A stretch of DNA of 51,820 nt from Stentor coeruleus (GCA_001970955.1 MPUH01000474.1:1-51820); one strand, 5' to 3'. Shown: positions 19,473 to 30,940, numbered from the stretch's first letter. The notes: generated by a model not told the origin, from the sequence alone. Numbers and translations are program-made.

Positions 19473-20918
19473 ATGAAGTTGTTGACTTTAATACTTTTTA
19501 TCCTAAGTATCGCAACAGCAAGTTACCCAGGTATCAGATCCTCTATAAACATAAGTGCTTTGAACGGACTAAAGTCCAAATACCTTCCTAAGCTCATAGC
19601 TAAAATCACAGCTAGTGATTTACCTCCAAAAGATTTCTCATTCAATTTCTTACTAATCCCAGCAAAACTTACCCTTTCAAACATAACAGTAACAGATTTC
19701 AACATAAACCAAAACGCAACATCTTTTAACACAAGCCAAAGCGAAAATACCATTTTATTAACATTTGCTAATGTTTCATGTACCGTGACAGCTGATTTCA
19801 AATATCATTATCCAATAACAACATCAGGTGAAGTGACAATTCAGTTTTCAGATGTAAGCATACAAGTCCCAATGAAAATGGATATCAAAAAAGGAGAATT
19901 TGTTGCGATTATCGAAAAAGCAAGAATTAATGAAGATTTAGTCACAGTGAAATTTATTGCTAATAGTGGCATGGCTAATTTCTTTGGAAATATTTTTGAA
20001 ATATGGCCAATAAAGAATATTGCCCAACATATTTACAAGTCATCCTTAGAAAAAATTTCCCTTTATTATAATACCGACTTACAAAATCTTCTTGGTAGTA
20101 TAAATTATACCAACAATTATCCAGGATATAGAATTTCTAACGATTTTCATATATTCGAATTGCAAACCAATAATCAAGACATCCAGCTTCTACAAAACGG
20201 AACTTTCTTCCCAACTTATGATGAGGGTCAACTAAACCCAGTCGTTCCTCCAAATATTCTTCCTAACTTTGTCAGCCCAAATGCTTTAAGAATCCAATTA
20301 ACTGAGTATTTCTTTGATACTTTAGCTTGGTCTGTATTTGCAAGTGGGTCTTTGAATTTTTATATCAAAAGTGAAACAATTCCATCAAGTTTCCCTTATG
20401 TCTTTACAACATCAGGCCTTAGTAAAATCATTCCAAATTTCAGTACTATTTATGGACCAAATCTTCCTGTAGATCTTGATTGTTCAGTATATAAAATCCC
20501 TGATATGTCTATACAAAGTACTGTCGATATTTATGCAAGTATATATTGTGATGTTATGGTTAGAGTTGCACCAACTGCTTCAGTAGCTGCTTTTAGATTA
20601 TTAGCTCAACTTCAAAGCAGTTTTTCAGGATCTTTACAAGTAGTTGATAGTTCACTTTATCTATTTGGTGAACTTGATCAAGAAAATTCTTTATTGACAA
20701 ATTATGCGGTTGTTAATAGCAATATGGGTACTTTTAATATTAATGGATTGGTCAAAGCATTGAATTTCTATACTTATTACCTTGTACTTCAGGCTAATAA
20801 GAAATTAGGTGATGTTGGGATATTATTACCTATACCAGCTGGTATTACCTTTAAGCAAGCTAATTTATATACTTATGCTGGAGCTGTGGAGATAGGAGGA
20901 GAACCGATTTTAGTTTAA
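19473..20918 (+). CDS. BPI/LBP/PLUNC family secreted protein
   Basis: 481 aa with a signal peptide (about 1-16, MKLLTLILFILSIATA). The rest matches the lipid-binding BPI/LBP/CETP fold: two elongated barrels that bind lipids such as lipopolysaccharide or phospholipid. The N-terminal barrel begins PGIRSSINISALNGLKSKYL. The second barrel begins near SPNALRIQLTEYFFDTLAWS, the common family restart motif. The C-terminus (LLPIPAGITFKQANLYTYAG) is family-like. Several NxT/NxS sites suit secretion. Cysteines are few, with none obviously matching the animal disulphide. It could act in feeding or bacterial recognition; that is inference. Single exon, ends TAA TAG in tandem. Confidence 0.88.
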   Translation: MKLLTLILFILSIATASYPGIRSSINISALNGLKSKYLPKLIAKITASDLPPKDFSFNFLLIPAKLTLSNITVTDFNINQNATSFNTSQSENTILLTFANVSCTVTADFKYHYPITTSGEVTIQFSDVSIQVPMKMDIKKGEFVAIIEKARINEDLVTVKFIANSGMANFFGNIFEIWPIKNIAQHIYKSSLEKISLYYNTDLQNLLGSINYTNNYPGYRISNDFHIFELQTNNQDIQLLQNGTFFPTYDEGQLNPVVPPNILPNFVSPNALRIQLTEYFFDTLAWSVFASGSLNFYIKSETIPSSFPYVFTTSGLSKIIPNFSTIYGPNLPVDLDCSVYKIPDMSIQSTVDIYASIYCDVMVRVAPTASVAAFRLLAQLQSSFSGSLQVVDSSLYLFGELDQENSLLTNYAVVNSNMGTFNINGLVKALNFYTYYLVLQANKKLGDVGILLPIPAGITFKQANLYTYAGAVEIGGEPILV

Positions 20919-21135
20919 TAGATAATCTTTATTTCGATAGGAATAGATTTTGGTTTAGGATTTTATTAGATTTTTTTATGTTGAGAAAAGAAATGTTTTA
21001 TTGATTTTACTTTTTATGCCGAGTTTATATGCTGTGTGTTGTTTTAATAAATAAAATTTTGATGCTGTTGAAAAATATACTTTTTATATTTAAATTTATC
21101 ATCAAATTATTTACAAAAACTTCATAAATTACTTT

Positions 21136-22578
21136 TTAATTTAACTTTCCAAACTCTGAAGCTTGAAGCAAATTATAATATTTTTGTTGTTGTTTTAAAA
21201 TAAAATGCAAATGTTTCTCACAATTCTCAAACCCTACAATTGCATTAACAAGTTCTTTTAGTGAGGCATCATACTTATCTTCATACCCATGCAAATTGCA
21301 TTCAAAAGCTAGTCTTTGTATTTCGCTATTTTTCGTTGCTTTAATCATCTCATCAATCCTCGTTACATAATTCTCATATTTAATAACTTCCACAATATTC
21401 AACCCATCTCTATTTTCCTCACTATACAAATCATAAGGTATCCATTTAATAGACACAGTCCTCAACCTTCTATCATAATTATACTCAGGTCTTTCAGCTT
21501 TGATATTTTTCATCGAATTTTTAATTCTTTGTTTAATATTGATTTTCTTATCAAAACTCTTATGAAATGTATTTGTTTTCTTAGCAGGGTTGACGATTTT
21601 TTCAACAATTTCTTCAGCTTCAATAGTTTTTTGTGATACAAAAAGTATACAATGAATAGCATCTTCATCAAGAAAATTAGGAAAATTCTCAATAGCTACA
21701 GTTTCTCCAAGTTTCCAAAGCATTATAACAACCCATTGTAATCCTTCATTTCTAGTATCTTTACCTTCTTTAAGTAGTTCAAAAAAATGCTTTGTCTGTG
21801 TAACTCTGATAAATTCAAGTTTTTTTTTAAGTTTCTTGCATTGACTGTCTAAATTATTTAGTTCTTTAGTCATAATTATGTTTTCTTTTTCAACTTCTTC
21901 TGAAACTTGGATTTTTTCCTGTTTTTTGTCTTCAAGTTTTGATTTTAGTGTTTTTTTGTCACAATTCCAAGTGCTAAGTTCGAATTGAGATTTAGAACCT
22001 TGTTTACTGTCAAAATCGATAAGCTGCTCTTTTGTTTTTTCGTAATCTTCTATTGCTTGGACTAGTTTTTTTCTAATACTACAGATTTCTTCACGAAGAG
22101 AGGACCTTTTTTCTTTTGTTTGATTTAGCTGTTGTAGTAATTCGTTGTAATTAGACATCAGATCTTCTTCGTATAGTCTAAAGTGCCGACAACGTTCTTT
22201 GAAGGTTTGGTCGTTTTCTTTTTTGATTCTTCGGAGTTTTGCCGTATCCATTAGTGATATAATCTTTGATGATTGGATATTAGGCATAAAATGTTTGTAT
22301 TTTCTTTTGATTTTCAACTCCTCAACTAAATCCTGCCCTGTGATTCGTTTGTTTAAAGCTGTAGCAGCTTCATCTATTGTCTTCATAATCTCAAGTTTTT
22401 TATCTTTTTTTTCCCAGTCACTTAGCCTTTCGACAGATTCTTTATCTTCATCACTTGAATTGTAATTATAAGGATGGTTATTTTTATGAGATTGAGAATA
22501 AGATTGGAAAAGCTTCGATTGAGTTGAGGATTTTAATAAAGGGAGTAGAGGTTTTTTATGGCTTTTTGAGGAATGCAT
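21136..22578 (-). CDS. Coiled-coil protein, probably cytoskeletal or ciliary
   Basis: 480 aa. The N-terminus is basic and Ser-rich (1-60). A long coiled coil runs roughly from 110 to 290 (KERCRHFRLYEEDLMSNYNE, NQTKEKRSSLREEICSIRKK). After it comes a compact, conserved-looking block, GLQWVVIMLWKLGETVAIEN followed by FPNFLDEDAIHCILFVSQKT, then a helical tail. I cannot name the family, but the mix of coiled coil and a WVV-x-W-x-LGE block is typical of axonemal or basal-body proteins of ciliates. No catalytic motif or membrane segment. Single exon, ATG after CATAAA, stop TAA. It lies 389 bp downstream of the kinase on the same strand. Confidence 0.85.
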   Translation of the reverse strand: MHSSKSHKKPLLPLLKSSTQSKLFQSYSQSHKNNHPYNYNSSDEDKESVERLSDWEKKDKKLEIMKTIDEAATALNKRITGQDLVEELKIKRKYKHFMPNIQSSKIISLMDTAKLRRIKKENDQTFKERCRHFRLYEEDLMSNYNELLQQLNQTKEKRSSLREEICSIRKKLVQAIEDYEKTKEQLIDFDSKQGSKSQFELSTWNCDKKTLKSKLEDKKQEKIQVSEEVEKENIIMTKELNNLDSQCKKLKKKLEFIRVTQTKHFFELLKEGKDTRNEGLQWVVIMLWKLGETVAIENFPNFLDEDAIHCILFVSQKTIEAEEIVEKIVNPAKKTNTFHKSFDKKINIKQRIKNSMKNIKAERPEYNYDRRLRTVSIKWIPYDLYSEENRDGLNIVEVIKYENYVTRIDEMIKATKNSEIQRLAFECNLHGYEDKYDASLKELVNAIVGFENCEKHLHFILKQQQKYYNLLQASEFGKLN

Positions 22579-22967
22579 TTTATGATTGATGTAGATTAAT
22601 AATATATAAAATAATATTATAAGTCTTTGTATTTCGCCATATGTATTTTTAGTTCAGCTAATTGCTTTGGGTTTTAAAGCTATTTTGGCTCATAAAATGA
22701 AGTTGAATATAGTTTTAAGACCATGCTGTTTTACAGAACAGTTTGTATATTGCTATTATAATATTTTTTCTTTATAACTAATCTATTATCCTATCCAATA
22801 ATTTCAAATACTTGAATGTTTAATCCATAAATACAATCAAACCTTTAAACCAATCTACTCTAAAACCAAAAGTCTCCATAATCCAAAAATTTCTAAATCA
22901 AATTTTTATTCATCTAACATATTCCCTTATCTAAATTCTATATTAGTTAATATTAAATAAAATAATT

Positions 22968-24764
22968 CTATTCAGCAATAAACGTCCAGTTATTGACCCT
23001 CTCATCAACATTAGAAATTTCCCCATACAATTTCTCTGAAGGTATCCTCGTATTTGGTACATCATTAATCTTAGGAATTGGAGGTTTAAGTTCCTTTCTA
23101 AGTACCGCATCCCAATCAACTCCTCTAAAAAAAACATGTTGTTTAACTTCTTCAGCATCTCTCATAGCCCCAAGTCGTTTACTAGGATCTCTTTGCGTAA
23201 GCTAAATAAATAATACATCTTTAATCAATTCCCTCGCTTCAATAGATAAATGTCCAGGGGTTTTCATTTTCCCACGTTGTATATTATTAATCAACTCATC
23301 TTTATTCATCGAAAAATAAGGGGGAATACCAACAACCATTTCATAAAAAACAACACCAAGTAAATACCAGTCTACAGCTTTCCCATGCCCATTTCTTTCA
23401 ATCATCTCTGGGGCTAAATAAGCTAAAGACCCACAAAAACTTTTAGCTGCATAATTATCTAAAATTCCCTCTTTAGAAAGACCAAAATCTGTAAGCAAAG
23501 CATGGCCATCTTTATCTAAAACAATATTATCAGGCTTCAAATCTCGATAAATTATATCATTTTTATGCAACTCTTCTAATGCTAAAGCAATCTCGCATAT
23601 ATAAATTTTCGCCCGGCTTTCAGGGAATTTTTTTTCTTTCATCAAATGTGAAGAAAGATCTCCACCTGCGCAATAGTCTAAAATCAAAAAAAGTTTAGAA
23701 AGTGTTTGAAAAGCGAAATTTAAAGATACGATAAAAGGATGTTTTATGTATGTTAAAACATTTCTTTCGGTTAAAGCGTATTTTATAAGGTTTCTTTCAA
23801 TAATCCTATCTTTACGTAATACTTTCATTGCATAAAGTTTCCCAGTGTTATGTTTTACCACTAAATAAACATCGCCAAAACTTCCATGGCCTAATTCACA
23901 GATTCCAATAAAATCATGACATGATATTTTTCCATCTTCTTTAACACGAGAAAGATCTTGGATTCGATACTTTTTAGCTTGGTTTTTTAAAGATGGGGAA
24001 ATACTTGGCCCTGGAAGACTTATAGTTCGTTTTAGGTATTTTTGATAATAAGTTGATATAGCATTTGTACTAACTTCTTCAGCTGTATGATTTTGCATGT
24101 TTTTTATTGTAAGGTTTGGACCTCGGGTAAGTAGCCAGACTATAACATTGCTATGCCCATTAAGACTTGCTCTATGTAAAGGTGTATTTCCATCTATATC
24201 TATTGCATTTATATCAGCACCTGATCGAACTAATAACTGAGATATTTTAAGATGTCCATTAGAACATGATAAATGAAATGGACTTTCCATTCTGGTGTTT
24301 CTAGCGTTGATATGGGTATTTTCTCCATAGTCAATAAGATTTTGGCATACTTTTAAATAACCTTCAGCTGCTGATAAATGCAATGCTGTGTTTTCATCAG
24401 CTCCTTTATAGTTTACATCAGCAGACTGCTCCCCGTTTTGGAATTTTTCAAGTATACTTCTACAAAGATCAGCATTATTTGATTGTGCGGCGTTCCATAA
24501 TGCTGAGCTAAAGTTTTCCCCTTTTAGCTTTGTTGGAGCACAAGACATAACTGGTACTTTTTGTATAAAATGCGATTCACAGCTTTCGCTCATTGAATCT
24601 ATAAGAGAATCTTGAAAATCAGTTGAATCAAAATCATTAGCGATAATTGATTCTGTTTTAATTGAATACTTGGTTTCTTCTTCATCAAGACTTTTCACAG
24701 TTAATACTTTAGGCAACTCAGATCGTATGTTAAAATGGTAAGCTTTGTGACCATATGGTTCCAT
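22968..24764 (-). CDS. Ankyrin-repeat AGC protein kinase
   Basis: Two exons joined by a 15-nt intron at 23202-23216 give 593 aa. Ankyrin repeats cover about 85-225 (NTALHLSAAEGYLKVCQNLI, SPFHLSCSNGHLKISQLLV, NTPLHRASLNGHSNVIVWLL). The Ser/Thr kinase domain follows from about 286: Gly loop GHGSFGDVY, Lys 314 (YAMKVL), catalytic YRDLKPDN (Asp 408), DFG at 426-428, and the T-loop SFCGSLAYLAPE with Ser where most AGC kinases have Thr. The splice joins ELIKD to LTQRDPSKRLGA. The AGC tail continues with VFFRGVDWDAV and ends near NNWTFIAE, a hydrophobic-motif-like end. All catalytic residues are present. Ankyrin plus AGC kinase in one chain is a fusion common in ciliates. Stop TAG. Confidence 0.95.
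23202..23216 (-). other. 15-nt intron
   Basis: GTATTATTTATTTAG on the minus strand, phase 0. Removal restores the LTQRDPSKRLG motif of the kinase C-lobe. Confidence 0.95.
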
Positions 24765-26984
24765 TATTTTATAATATTTTTTTCTAATACCGATAACTTG
24801 ATAAAGTAATTCTTTGTTGAAAAAAGTTTATTGTAAATTGAAATATAAGTAATGTTTTGATTATAAATTTTAGATTATGATAAAAAATGAGGATTATTAA
24901 GTGTAAATCAAATAGAAAAAGTTTTAAAATGATGATGTATTTATATATAAATGGGAATATCATTAGGCTTTTTAAGTATTATGGTGAATATAATGGTTTA
25001 TTTATGGAATATTGATTAAGATTACTTGAAAATATGATTTTTAATAGAGATAGGTAGAGTTAAAGATAAATTTTTGATATTCTTTGTGCTGGAAAATTTT
25101 TTTTTTTTTGATGAGGTGGTAGTATTTTTAAGTTGTAGAAAATCTAAAGATTTTTTTTGGAATTAAGGTTTAGGATTTATTCAGTGTATTTTGAGTATGG
25201 AAAAAGAGATTTTATAAGAGGAAGAGTTTTGTGAGATTTTTTTAAGCACTTTAAGGATATTTAAAATTAGGGTCTTTTATGATTTTTGATATGTTTTTAT
25301 TAATTTTTAGATAGAGAGACTTGTTTTAGTTTTTGTAGGAAACTTTTTTTTGGATTGTATTTTTTTGATAATTTACTAGTTTTTATGAGGTCTGAATAAT
25401 TCGTTTTTTATGCTAAGCGATGATTAAGTTTCTGGTTGCTTTTATTTTAATAGTTGTTTATATTATAATGAGCCTTAGATTTTTTTTTAACTGAATATTA
25501 TAAATTGTAGGAGTTTCTGATTTTTTTTTTGATATAGAGTTGATTAGAAGATTTTATTATAGTCTTAAAAGTTTCCTGGTAGGAAAATAATCAAACTTTA
25601 GTTAATTTATTATTGTTATGATGATATTTCAACAATTATAATTGTTTTCTAAGTTATTTTGCTAAAGACACTTATAATAAAACTCATAAATCTTGTAACT
25701 GCTAAAACACAATTTCATAATAAAAGGATCATCTAAAAAGTTAATAATTTTATCTAATATAATCTACAAATAAACCATTTACATTAAAATTTATCTTATA
25801 ATCAAAATTTACCTAAAATCCATATAACAAGGATCTATATCTAAAAATAATTTTCTTATAAGTCAATTAAAGCATTCCTAGCAACTCTCAAAACAATTTT
25901 CTTCAATTCATAAGTAAATTTTCTCTATCATTTCTCTATTTTAAAAACTTTCTTGATTAAAATCACTATAATACTCATTCACAATATCCCAACTTTACAA
26001 AAACATTTAAAGCATATTATCATAAACCCTTATCTTCTTTCTTAATCCCCTTTTACAACCTAATCACTATTATAATTTTCCAAATATAAAATTTTTCCTA
26101 ATATTTATCATAATCATTCTAAAATTATTTATCCTACATATTTCACAATAAACTTTATTCGTTTATATTTCTTTAATGAGTATTCATTCAGATAAAAAAT
26201 CTTATAAAATTACCTAATACTATTAAATATCCCTATTCTCTAAACCAGACGAAAATATTAAATCGACATAATTAACTATATTTTTTACTTGCATTTAAAC
26301 ATTGTTTATTTCTTAAACCTTTTTATATAAGCTAATTAGCATATCTAATATTTTATAGAAAAATTATATCTAAACTAGTTCTCAATTTTTAGTTATTAAA
26401 CCTATTCAGAATTTCATTACCTTTAATCTAATAATTTTAACCACTCAGTCTACTTAAAAATATCAAAAATAAGCATATTTACATACAATTAAACCTTAAA
26501 GCTATATGATCAAAACAAAAATACTCGATAAGCTATAAAAATCTTTACTAAAAAAACCAAAAAATCTTCTTAGCCTAAATTCTTTAAATCCTAATCAAAC
26601 AAACACAAACCAAAATCGTGTTCTTCTAATATGAAATTCGTCGATTTTCCTATCTTCTAAGCTAAAATCATATACTTTATATATATCATAATATTACAAG
26701 TTATATACAAAAATCTATTACGTTTATTATCCAATATATACTATTAAGATTATATATCCCCATCAAAGTCTATGAGTTCTTTTTATAACGATTTCCAAAT
26801 ATCATCAGAAAAATTTAAACTCTGTATTTTCAAACAAAGGAGATGAAATTAAAGAATCTTCTTGAGGATTACAAGATAAGATTAAGACTGTTTATATTCG
26901 ATATGATTGCTATAATAGATAAACTCAGCTAATATTTAGTAAAAGTTGATATAGGAATCTAGTCTATTATACTAGTTTACTTAA
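24765..26984. other. Gene-poor stretch of 2.2 kb
   Basis: The + strand is G/T-rich to about 25600 (5' flank of the kinase), then A/C-rich to about 26700 (3' flank of the zinc-finger gene). The switch is abrupt. Apart from a possible decayed ORF at the right end, I see no coding, RNA or repeat signal. Confidence 0.5.
26772..26922 (+). pseudogene. Possible decayed ORF
   Basis: From ATG at 26772 the frame reads MSSFYNDFQISSEKF and on to FKQRR, then stops. Shifting one base continues protein-like text (GDEIKESS, then a TGA, then GLQDKIKTVYIRYDCYNR, then TAA). One frameshift plus two stops within 150 bp suggests a remnant. The evidence is codon texture only; no family recognised. Confidence 0.25.
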
Positions 26985-27410
26985 TCATTTGCATATATTA
27001 CTATGGCGGGATAAAGAGAACTTATTGTATAAGATCTTCCCGCAGTGTTCACATGATATCCGTGATGCTTCTTCATGGACTTGGAGTAGGTGTCTTTTTG
27101 CAGCATATTTGTTTCGGAATCTTTTTTTGCATAAATTGCACCTTGAAGGGCGATATTTGGCATGCACCTTACCGTAATGCTTTTTCATACCGATGATAGT
27201 CGTGAAATGCTCATTACACGCTGAGCACTTAACTGATTTGTTCGAAATAATTTCATGGAGTTTAAGTTCTTCTAATAATTTAAAAACTAATCCGCATCTG
27301 CTACAGGTGTGTCCATCATTCAATAAAGTGCAAAGCTGAAGATTCACCGGGGAGGGGATAGCACACGATGAGCGACTGCGTATCTCAGTAATACCTATGC
27401 TATTTTGCAT
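26985..27410 (-). CDS. C2H2 zinc-finger protein, 141 aa
   Basis: Four zinc fingers in a row after a 30-residue Ser-rich N-terminus: CSRCGLVFKLLEELKLH, CSACNEHFTTIIGMKKHYGK, CNLCKKRFRNKYAAKRHLLQ and CEHCGKILYNKFSLSRH. The first has the single His of a degenerate finger; the second and third are classical C2H2; the last ends HSNIC, a C2HC variant. It is likely a nucleic-acid-binding protein, nuclear if a transcription factor. ATG at 27410, stop TAA, single exon. It sits alone in a gene-poor region and uses more G/C (for example CCGGGG, GCGAC) than its surroundings. A plus-strand open frame through the same DNA (26989-27177) is a shadow. Confidence 0.88.
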   Translation of the reverse strand: MQNSIGITEIRSRSSCAIPSPVNLQLCTLLNDGHTCSRCGLVFKLLEELKLHEIISNKSVKCSACNEHFTTIIGMKKHYGKVHAKYRPSRCNLCKKRFRNKYAAKRHLLQVHEEASRISCEHCGKILYNKFSLSRHSNICK

Positions 27411-29591
27411 TAGTAAATTACTAATGGTTCATATTGAATAATAATTTTTTAGGATGAGAAAACGTGACAAAATTTTAACTTCCTACTAAGGGTTTGCATG
27501 CCTAGTTATTGATAAAAATCCTGGAAACGCATGGCCTGAGAGAAAAGCACATGACATGAGGTACTTTGTAAAAATACTTAGACTTATATTTCTTTAATAA
27601 ATGGAACCACAAAATGTACCCGCGAAAGGAAATAAAGTTACTACGAGTTGTAGATTTAATAAGCTTGTATTGTTAAGATTTAGATTGTTTAATAATATTA
27701 TATATAGTCGTGATTTATTTTGCACCAATTTGACTTAGTTTTTAGATTAATGGTATATAAAATGCAAGTTTTAGCATCATAACATTAGCATGTAAACTTT
27801 TATGGAACTAAGAACTTGAGATTTTGGATTATAACATTTTTTTCATTAAAATACATTGTAACTAAGAAATTGGAATAGTTCTTTTCTATTGATAAGTGCT
27901 AGAAATATTCAATAGAATGTTTTGGAATTGGAAGATGAAAACTTTAGAATGTATTTTTGATTGTATATTGAGGTTTGAATTATTAATGTAGGAATATTGG
28001 ATGTGTTAGGATTGGATTCATAAACTGTTTTTTTGAAATACAAAAATCATTTTTAACTCCATCGGTTAAAGTTTATCTATAAAAAGGTCAATGGGTAACT
28101 TCGAACTGTTGAATTTTAAGTGTGTGAAAAGTTTTGTCCTTGAACCCTAGCATTTTCTAGAAAACATTTCGAACTAAAACCATTTAAATTATATTTCATA
28201 TCCAACTTAATAATATAGTCAAGATAATAAGATAAACTACTTTATAAAATTTAACTTTTATGTAATGACTTGTTGCATATGCATATGTTGTGGATACTAA
28301 GCATAAATAGTTTCAAAATAATTATTAATCTCAATTTTTAGAAAAAATCATAAAATAATGATGATAGGATTATGTTTTAAGCTCTAAAGAATCTTTATGA
28401 TGTACTCTTAAAAATCTTAAAAAATTTAAATCGAGATTTATTTTAATTGTTATTATATAATATATCAAAATATTTTATCAGCGAAATATATCTTGAAAAT
28501 AATTGTAACTCTAATATAGCAAAATTACGATTAGTCTAGATACTTATAAAATAATACTCATAATAATTCTCTAAGATAAGATTTACATAATTTTTTTATT
28601 ATAGTATCATCCTTACAATTTTAAATAGAATCAAAGATCTTTAAGAATCTTTGATTTTTTCTAGCATCAAAGTTTTTATAGTTTATAGTGTATAAAAAAT
28701 GGCTATAAGAATTAGAAAATTCTTTGTACATGATCTCACTTTAAAAATTATCTTAATTTAATCAACTTTAAATCGATTTTATACCATATAGCCAAATTTA
28801 AACCTGAAATAAACAATAATATTTACAGTAAGGGGTTACATCTGAATCAATAATATAGTATTAATAATAAGATTATAAAATTATTAAAGTGAATCTTAAA
28901 GATAAAGTTTAAGAGTTTTGTAGAAGACTTTGAGTTAAATTCATAAATTTTAATAAACTAAATTAGTTATTAAATCCATATAAAGCATGAAAAACTAAAT
29001 AATCACTTATTTATCAAATAATATAATATATTATTAAGGTAAATTTATCATCTAAATAAAAACTATATATTTAAAATAATCAATATACAATTTACTAATT
29101 TAAACTTATCTCCAAAAGAAAAACTATACTAATGAATATATTCTTCATACTTTTAATAAAAAATTAATTCTTATCATTAAATTTCATCCTTCTACAAGAT
29201 CTCACAATAATCTTCAAAAGAAATCACTCTTATTTAATCAAATTTTACTTTCCCTTAGTTTTCTTAGCATGTAAGTTCTTAGTTTCAACAATAATTACTA
29301 TACAAATCTTGATAATTTTATATTTTTAGTGCATAAACTCAAGCTTATCTATTTTTTTGCCCAATTTATAATTATAAAGCCAAAATCAAAGCTAATTTAC
29401 TATCCAAAAAATTCCTACTAAAACTCTCATATAATATTTCCTTTATTTATCTTCTCATCTGGAAAAAATCTATTTTTTTTTGTGTTTCAACATGTCCGAG
29501 GACAATCTTATCCTAATAATCCATAAAAATTCAGTTTATTATAAAAACTATGCCTAAGATTATCTAAATTACATGTATAGCTTTTATATTT
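27411..29591. other. Gene-poor stretch of 2.2 kb
   Basis: AT-rich. It contains one 45-codon open frame at 27601-27738 (+) with a fair start context but no other support, and a perfect 10-bp hairpin followed by a T run at 28629-28660. The string TTAGCATGTAA occurs near 27786, 29268 and 29590. No convincing gene. Confidence 0.45.
28629..28660 (+). other. Hairpin followed by T run
   Basis: AATCAAAGAT (28629-28638) and ATCTTTGATT (28647-28656) form a perfect 10-bp stem with an 8-nt loop, running into T residues to 28660. It could be a small RNA end or chance in AT-rich DNA. Confidence 0.35.
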
Positions 29592-29825
29592 TTAGCATGT
29601 AAATGACACTAGAACTTCAGAAAAACTTGTGTTCTGTTCTTTATTCCTAGCATTGATTCTCTTTGTATATGATGTATTTGAATCAAGCTGTAATTTTGGG
29701 GCTTTAAGCACTTTGGTGTCTTGGACTTGTATTTTCATCTTGGTAAGGAGCTCAGCTTTAAACTTGTTTTTAAATGAATCTTTTAAAATTTGAGCCTTGG
29801 ACCTCTTAGTTAAAAATGCACCCAT
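29592..29825 (-). CDS. Small basic protein with myristoylation-like start, 77 aa
   Basis: I do not recognise this protein. The ATG at 29825 gives MGAFLTKRSKAQ, with Gly2 and Thr6 as in N-myristoylation signals and a basic patch behind. The body is basic and polar (KNKFKAELLTKMKIQVQ, YTKRINARNKEQNTSF), with no membrane segment. An in-frame ATG at 29858 adds 11 residues but lies in the leader; the 29825 ATG follows TATAACAAAA and fits the start pattern here. Stop TAA. If expressed it could be a small membrane-attached protein. Coding rests on codon texture and start context. Confidence 0.5.
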   Translation of the reverse strand: MGAFLTKRSKAQILKDSFKNKFKAELLTKMKIQVQDTKVLKAPKLQLDSNTSYTKRINARNKEQNTSFSEVLVSFTC

Positions 29826-30401
29826 TTTTGTTATAATAGACCATAAAATTGTATGCATACTTTGTTGAAATTCGATAAATCTCCAAGGTATTTTATATGG
29901 GAAAATAAAATAGTTTAACTTTGTTTAAAATAAATTGATGAATAGTTTTGGATTTTATGGGTATGAAAAGATTATTTTAATATTATTTATAGGTATGCAA
30001 ATTGTGATTTTTAGTAAAGGATGATTAGAATTAGAAAACAATCTTGGATTATTGATGAATAAGATACATATATGCCATACAATAAAATTGTATTAATATA
30101 ATCAAAAGCGCTTATCATAAAAATTACACACACTCTCATAAAACCAAAAAACAAAAAATTTAAAACAAATTCATATCCCCATATAATCATAAAATACAAT
30201 TCTTTAACTATCTCAAAAGTTAAAAAATCATATCCTAATAGCATAAAATCCTATCATCACATTAATTCCACACAATATTCCCTAAATAATTTCTCAGTAC
30301 CTTTTTTACTAGCATCTAAAATTCCCCTTTTCATATGAAATATACTAAAATCTTATAGTAAATACAATATTATATATAAGAAATATAATAAAGATTATCA
30401 A
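29826..30401. other. Intergenic upstream of tRNA-Glu
   Basis: G/T-rich then A/C-rich on the + strand. A 77-codon minus-strand open frame at 30011-30244 is hydrophobic low-complexity flank and is not called. Nothing else seen. Confidence 0.5.
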
Positions 30402-30474
30402 TCCGCATTAGTCTAGATGGTTAGGATAGCTGGCTTTCACCCAGCAGACCCGGGTTCGAGTCCCGGATGCGGAA
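30402..30474 (+). tRNA. tRNA-Glu (anticodon TTC)
   Basis: Complete cloverleaf. Acceptor TCCGCAT pairs with ATGCGGA. D arm TAGTCTAGATGGTTAGGATA. The anticodon stem GCTGG/CCAGC encloses CTTTCAC, giving anticodon TTC. T arm CCCGGGTTCGAGTCCCGG. No intron, no encoded CCA. A T6 run follows as Pol III terminator. Confidence 0.97.
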
Positions 30475-30628
30475 AATTTTTTATAATATCCTTAATCCAT
30501 ATAATTTCATAACAATAATAAACTAATTTAAAGATATCTTTTAAACTATGAATCTTGATTAAAATTATCTTATAAGCTTAGTTTTATATTTTCATATATA
30601 AATTTTTATTTTATTATAATTTTTCAGC

Positions 30629-30940
30629 ATGCTTTGCTTAGAATTAAAGAAAAGACTAGAGAGAATTGTTATGAGATTATAAATAAGTTAGAATTTTTTT
30701 ATTTGAATTTCAGCGGTGTATTCGTTGAATATAAAGGATATAATATTGTGATTTTATGATTTAAGATTTCATCTTCGAAAAGATGAGTTTGTAGTTTTTG
30801 AATATTTTTATACGAATAAAGGTTAGATTATTGAGTTGTTAAATATTTGCTTGTTTAATACATTTGTAAGTGATAGTAAACCTGATGATTCGAAATCTTT
30901 ATCAATAAATTCTCAAATTTGGATTGAAATTATTAATTGA
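30629..30940 (+). pseudogene. Possible decayed gene
   Basis: The frame starting at 30629 (MLCLELKKRLERI) meets several stops. It is clearly protein-like in its second half: FHLRKDEFVVFEYFYTNKG, then a TAG, then IIELLNICLFNTFVSDSKPD and on to IWIEIIN before TGA. A parallel frame just upstream (HALLRIKEKTRENCYEIINK) also reads as protein, implying a frameshift near 30750. No 15-nt intron removes the stops. Family unknown. It lies directly after tRNA-Glu. Confidence 0.4.

Noticed and set aside
26989..27177. Plus-strand open frame opposite the zinc-finger gene
   Set aside because: Antisense shadow; the minus strand has regular Cys/His spacing of four zinc fingers.
27601..27738. 45-codon ORF (MEPQNVPAKGNKVT...) on the + strand
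   Set aside because: Start context is acceptable, but it is short, the second half looks like AT-rich flank, and nothing else supports it.
30011..30244. 77-codon hydrophobic open frame on the minus strand
   Set aside because: Phe/Ile/Tyr-rich product of A/C-biased flank DNA; no family and no proper leader.
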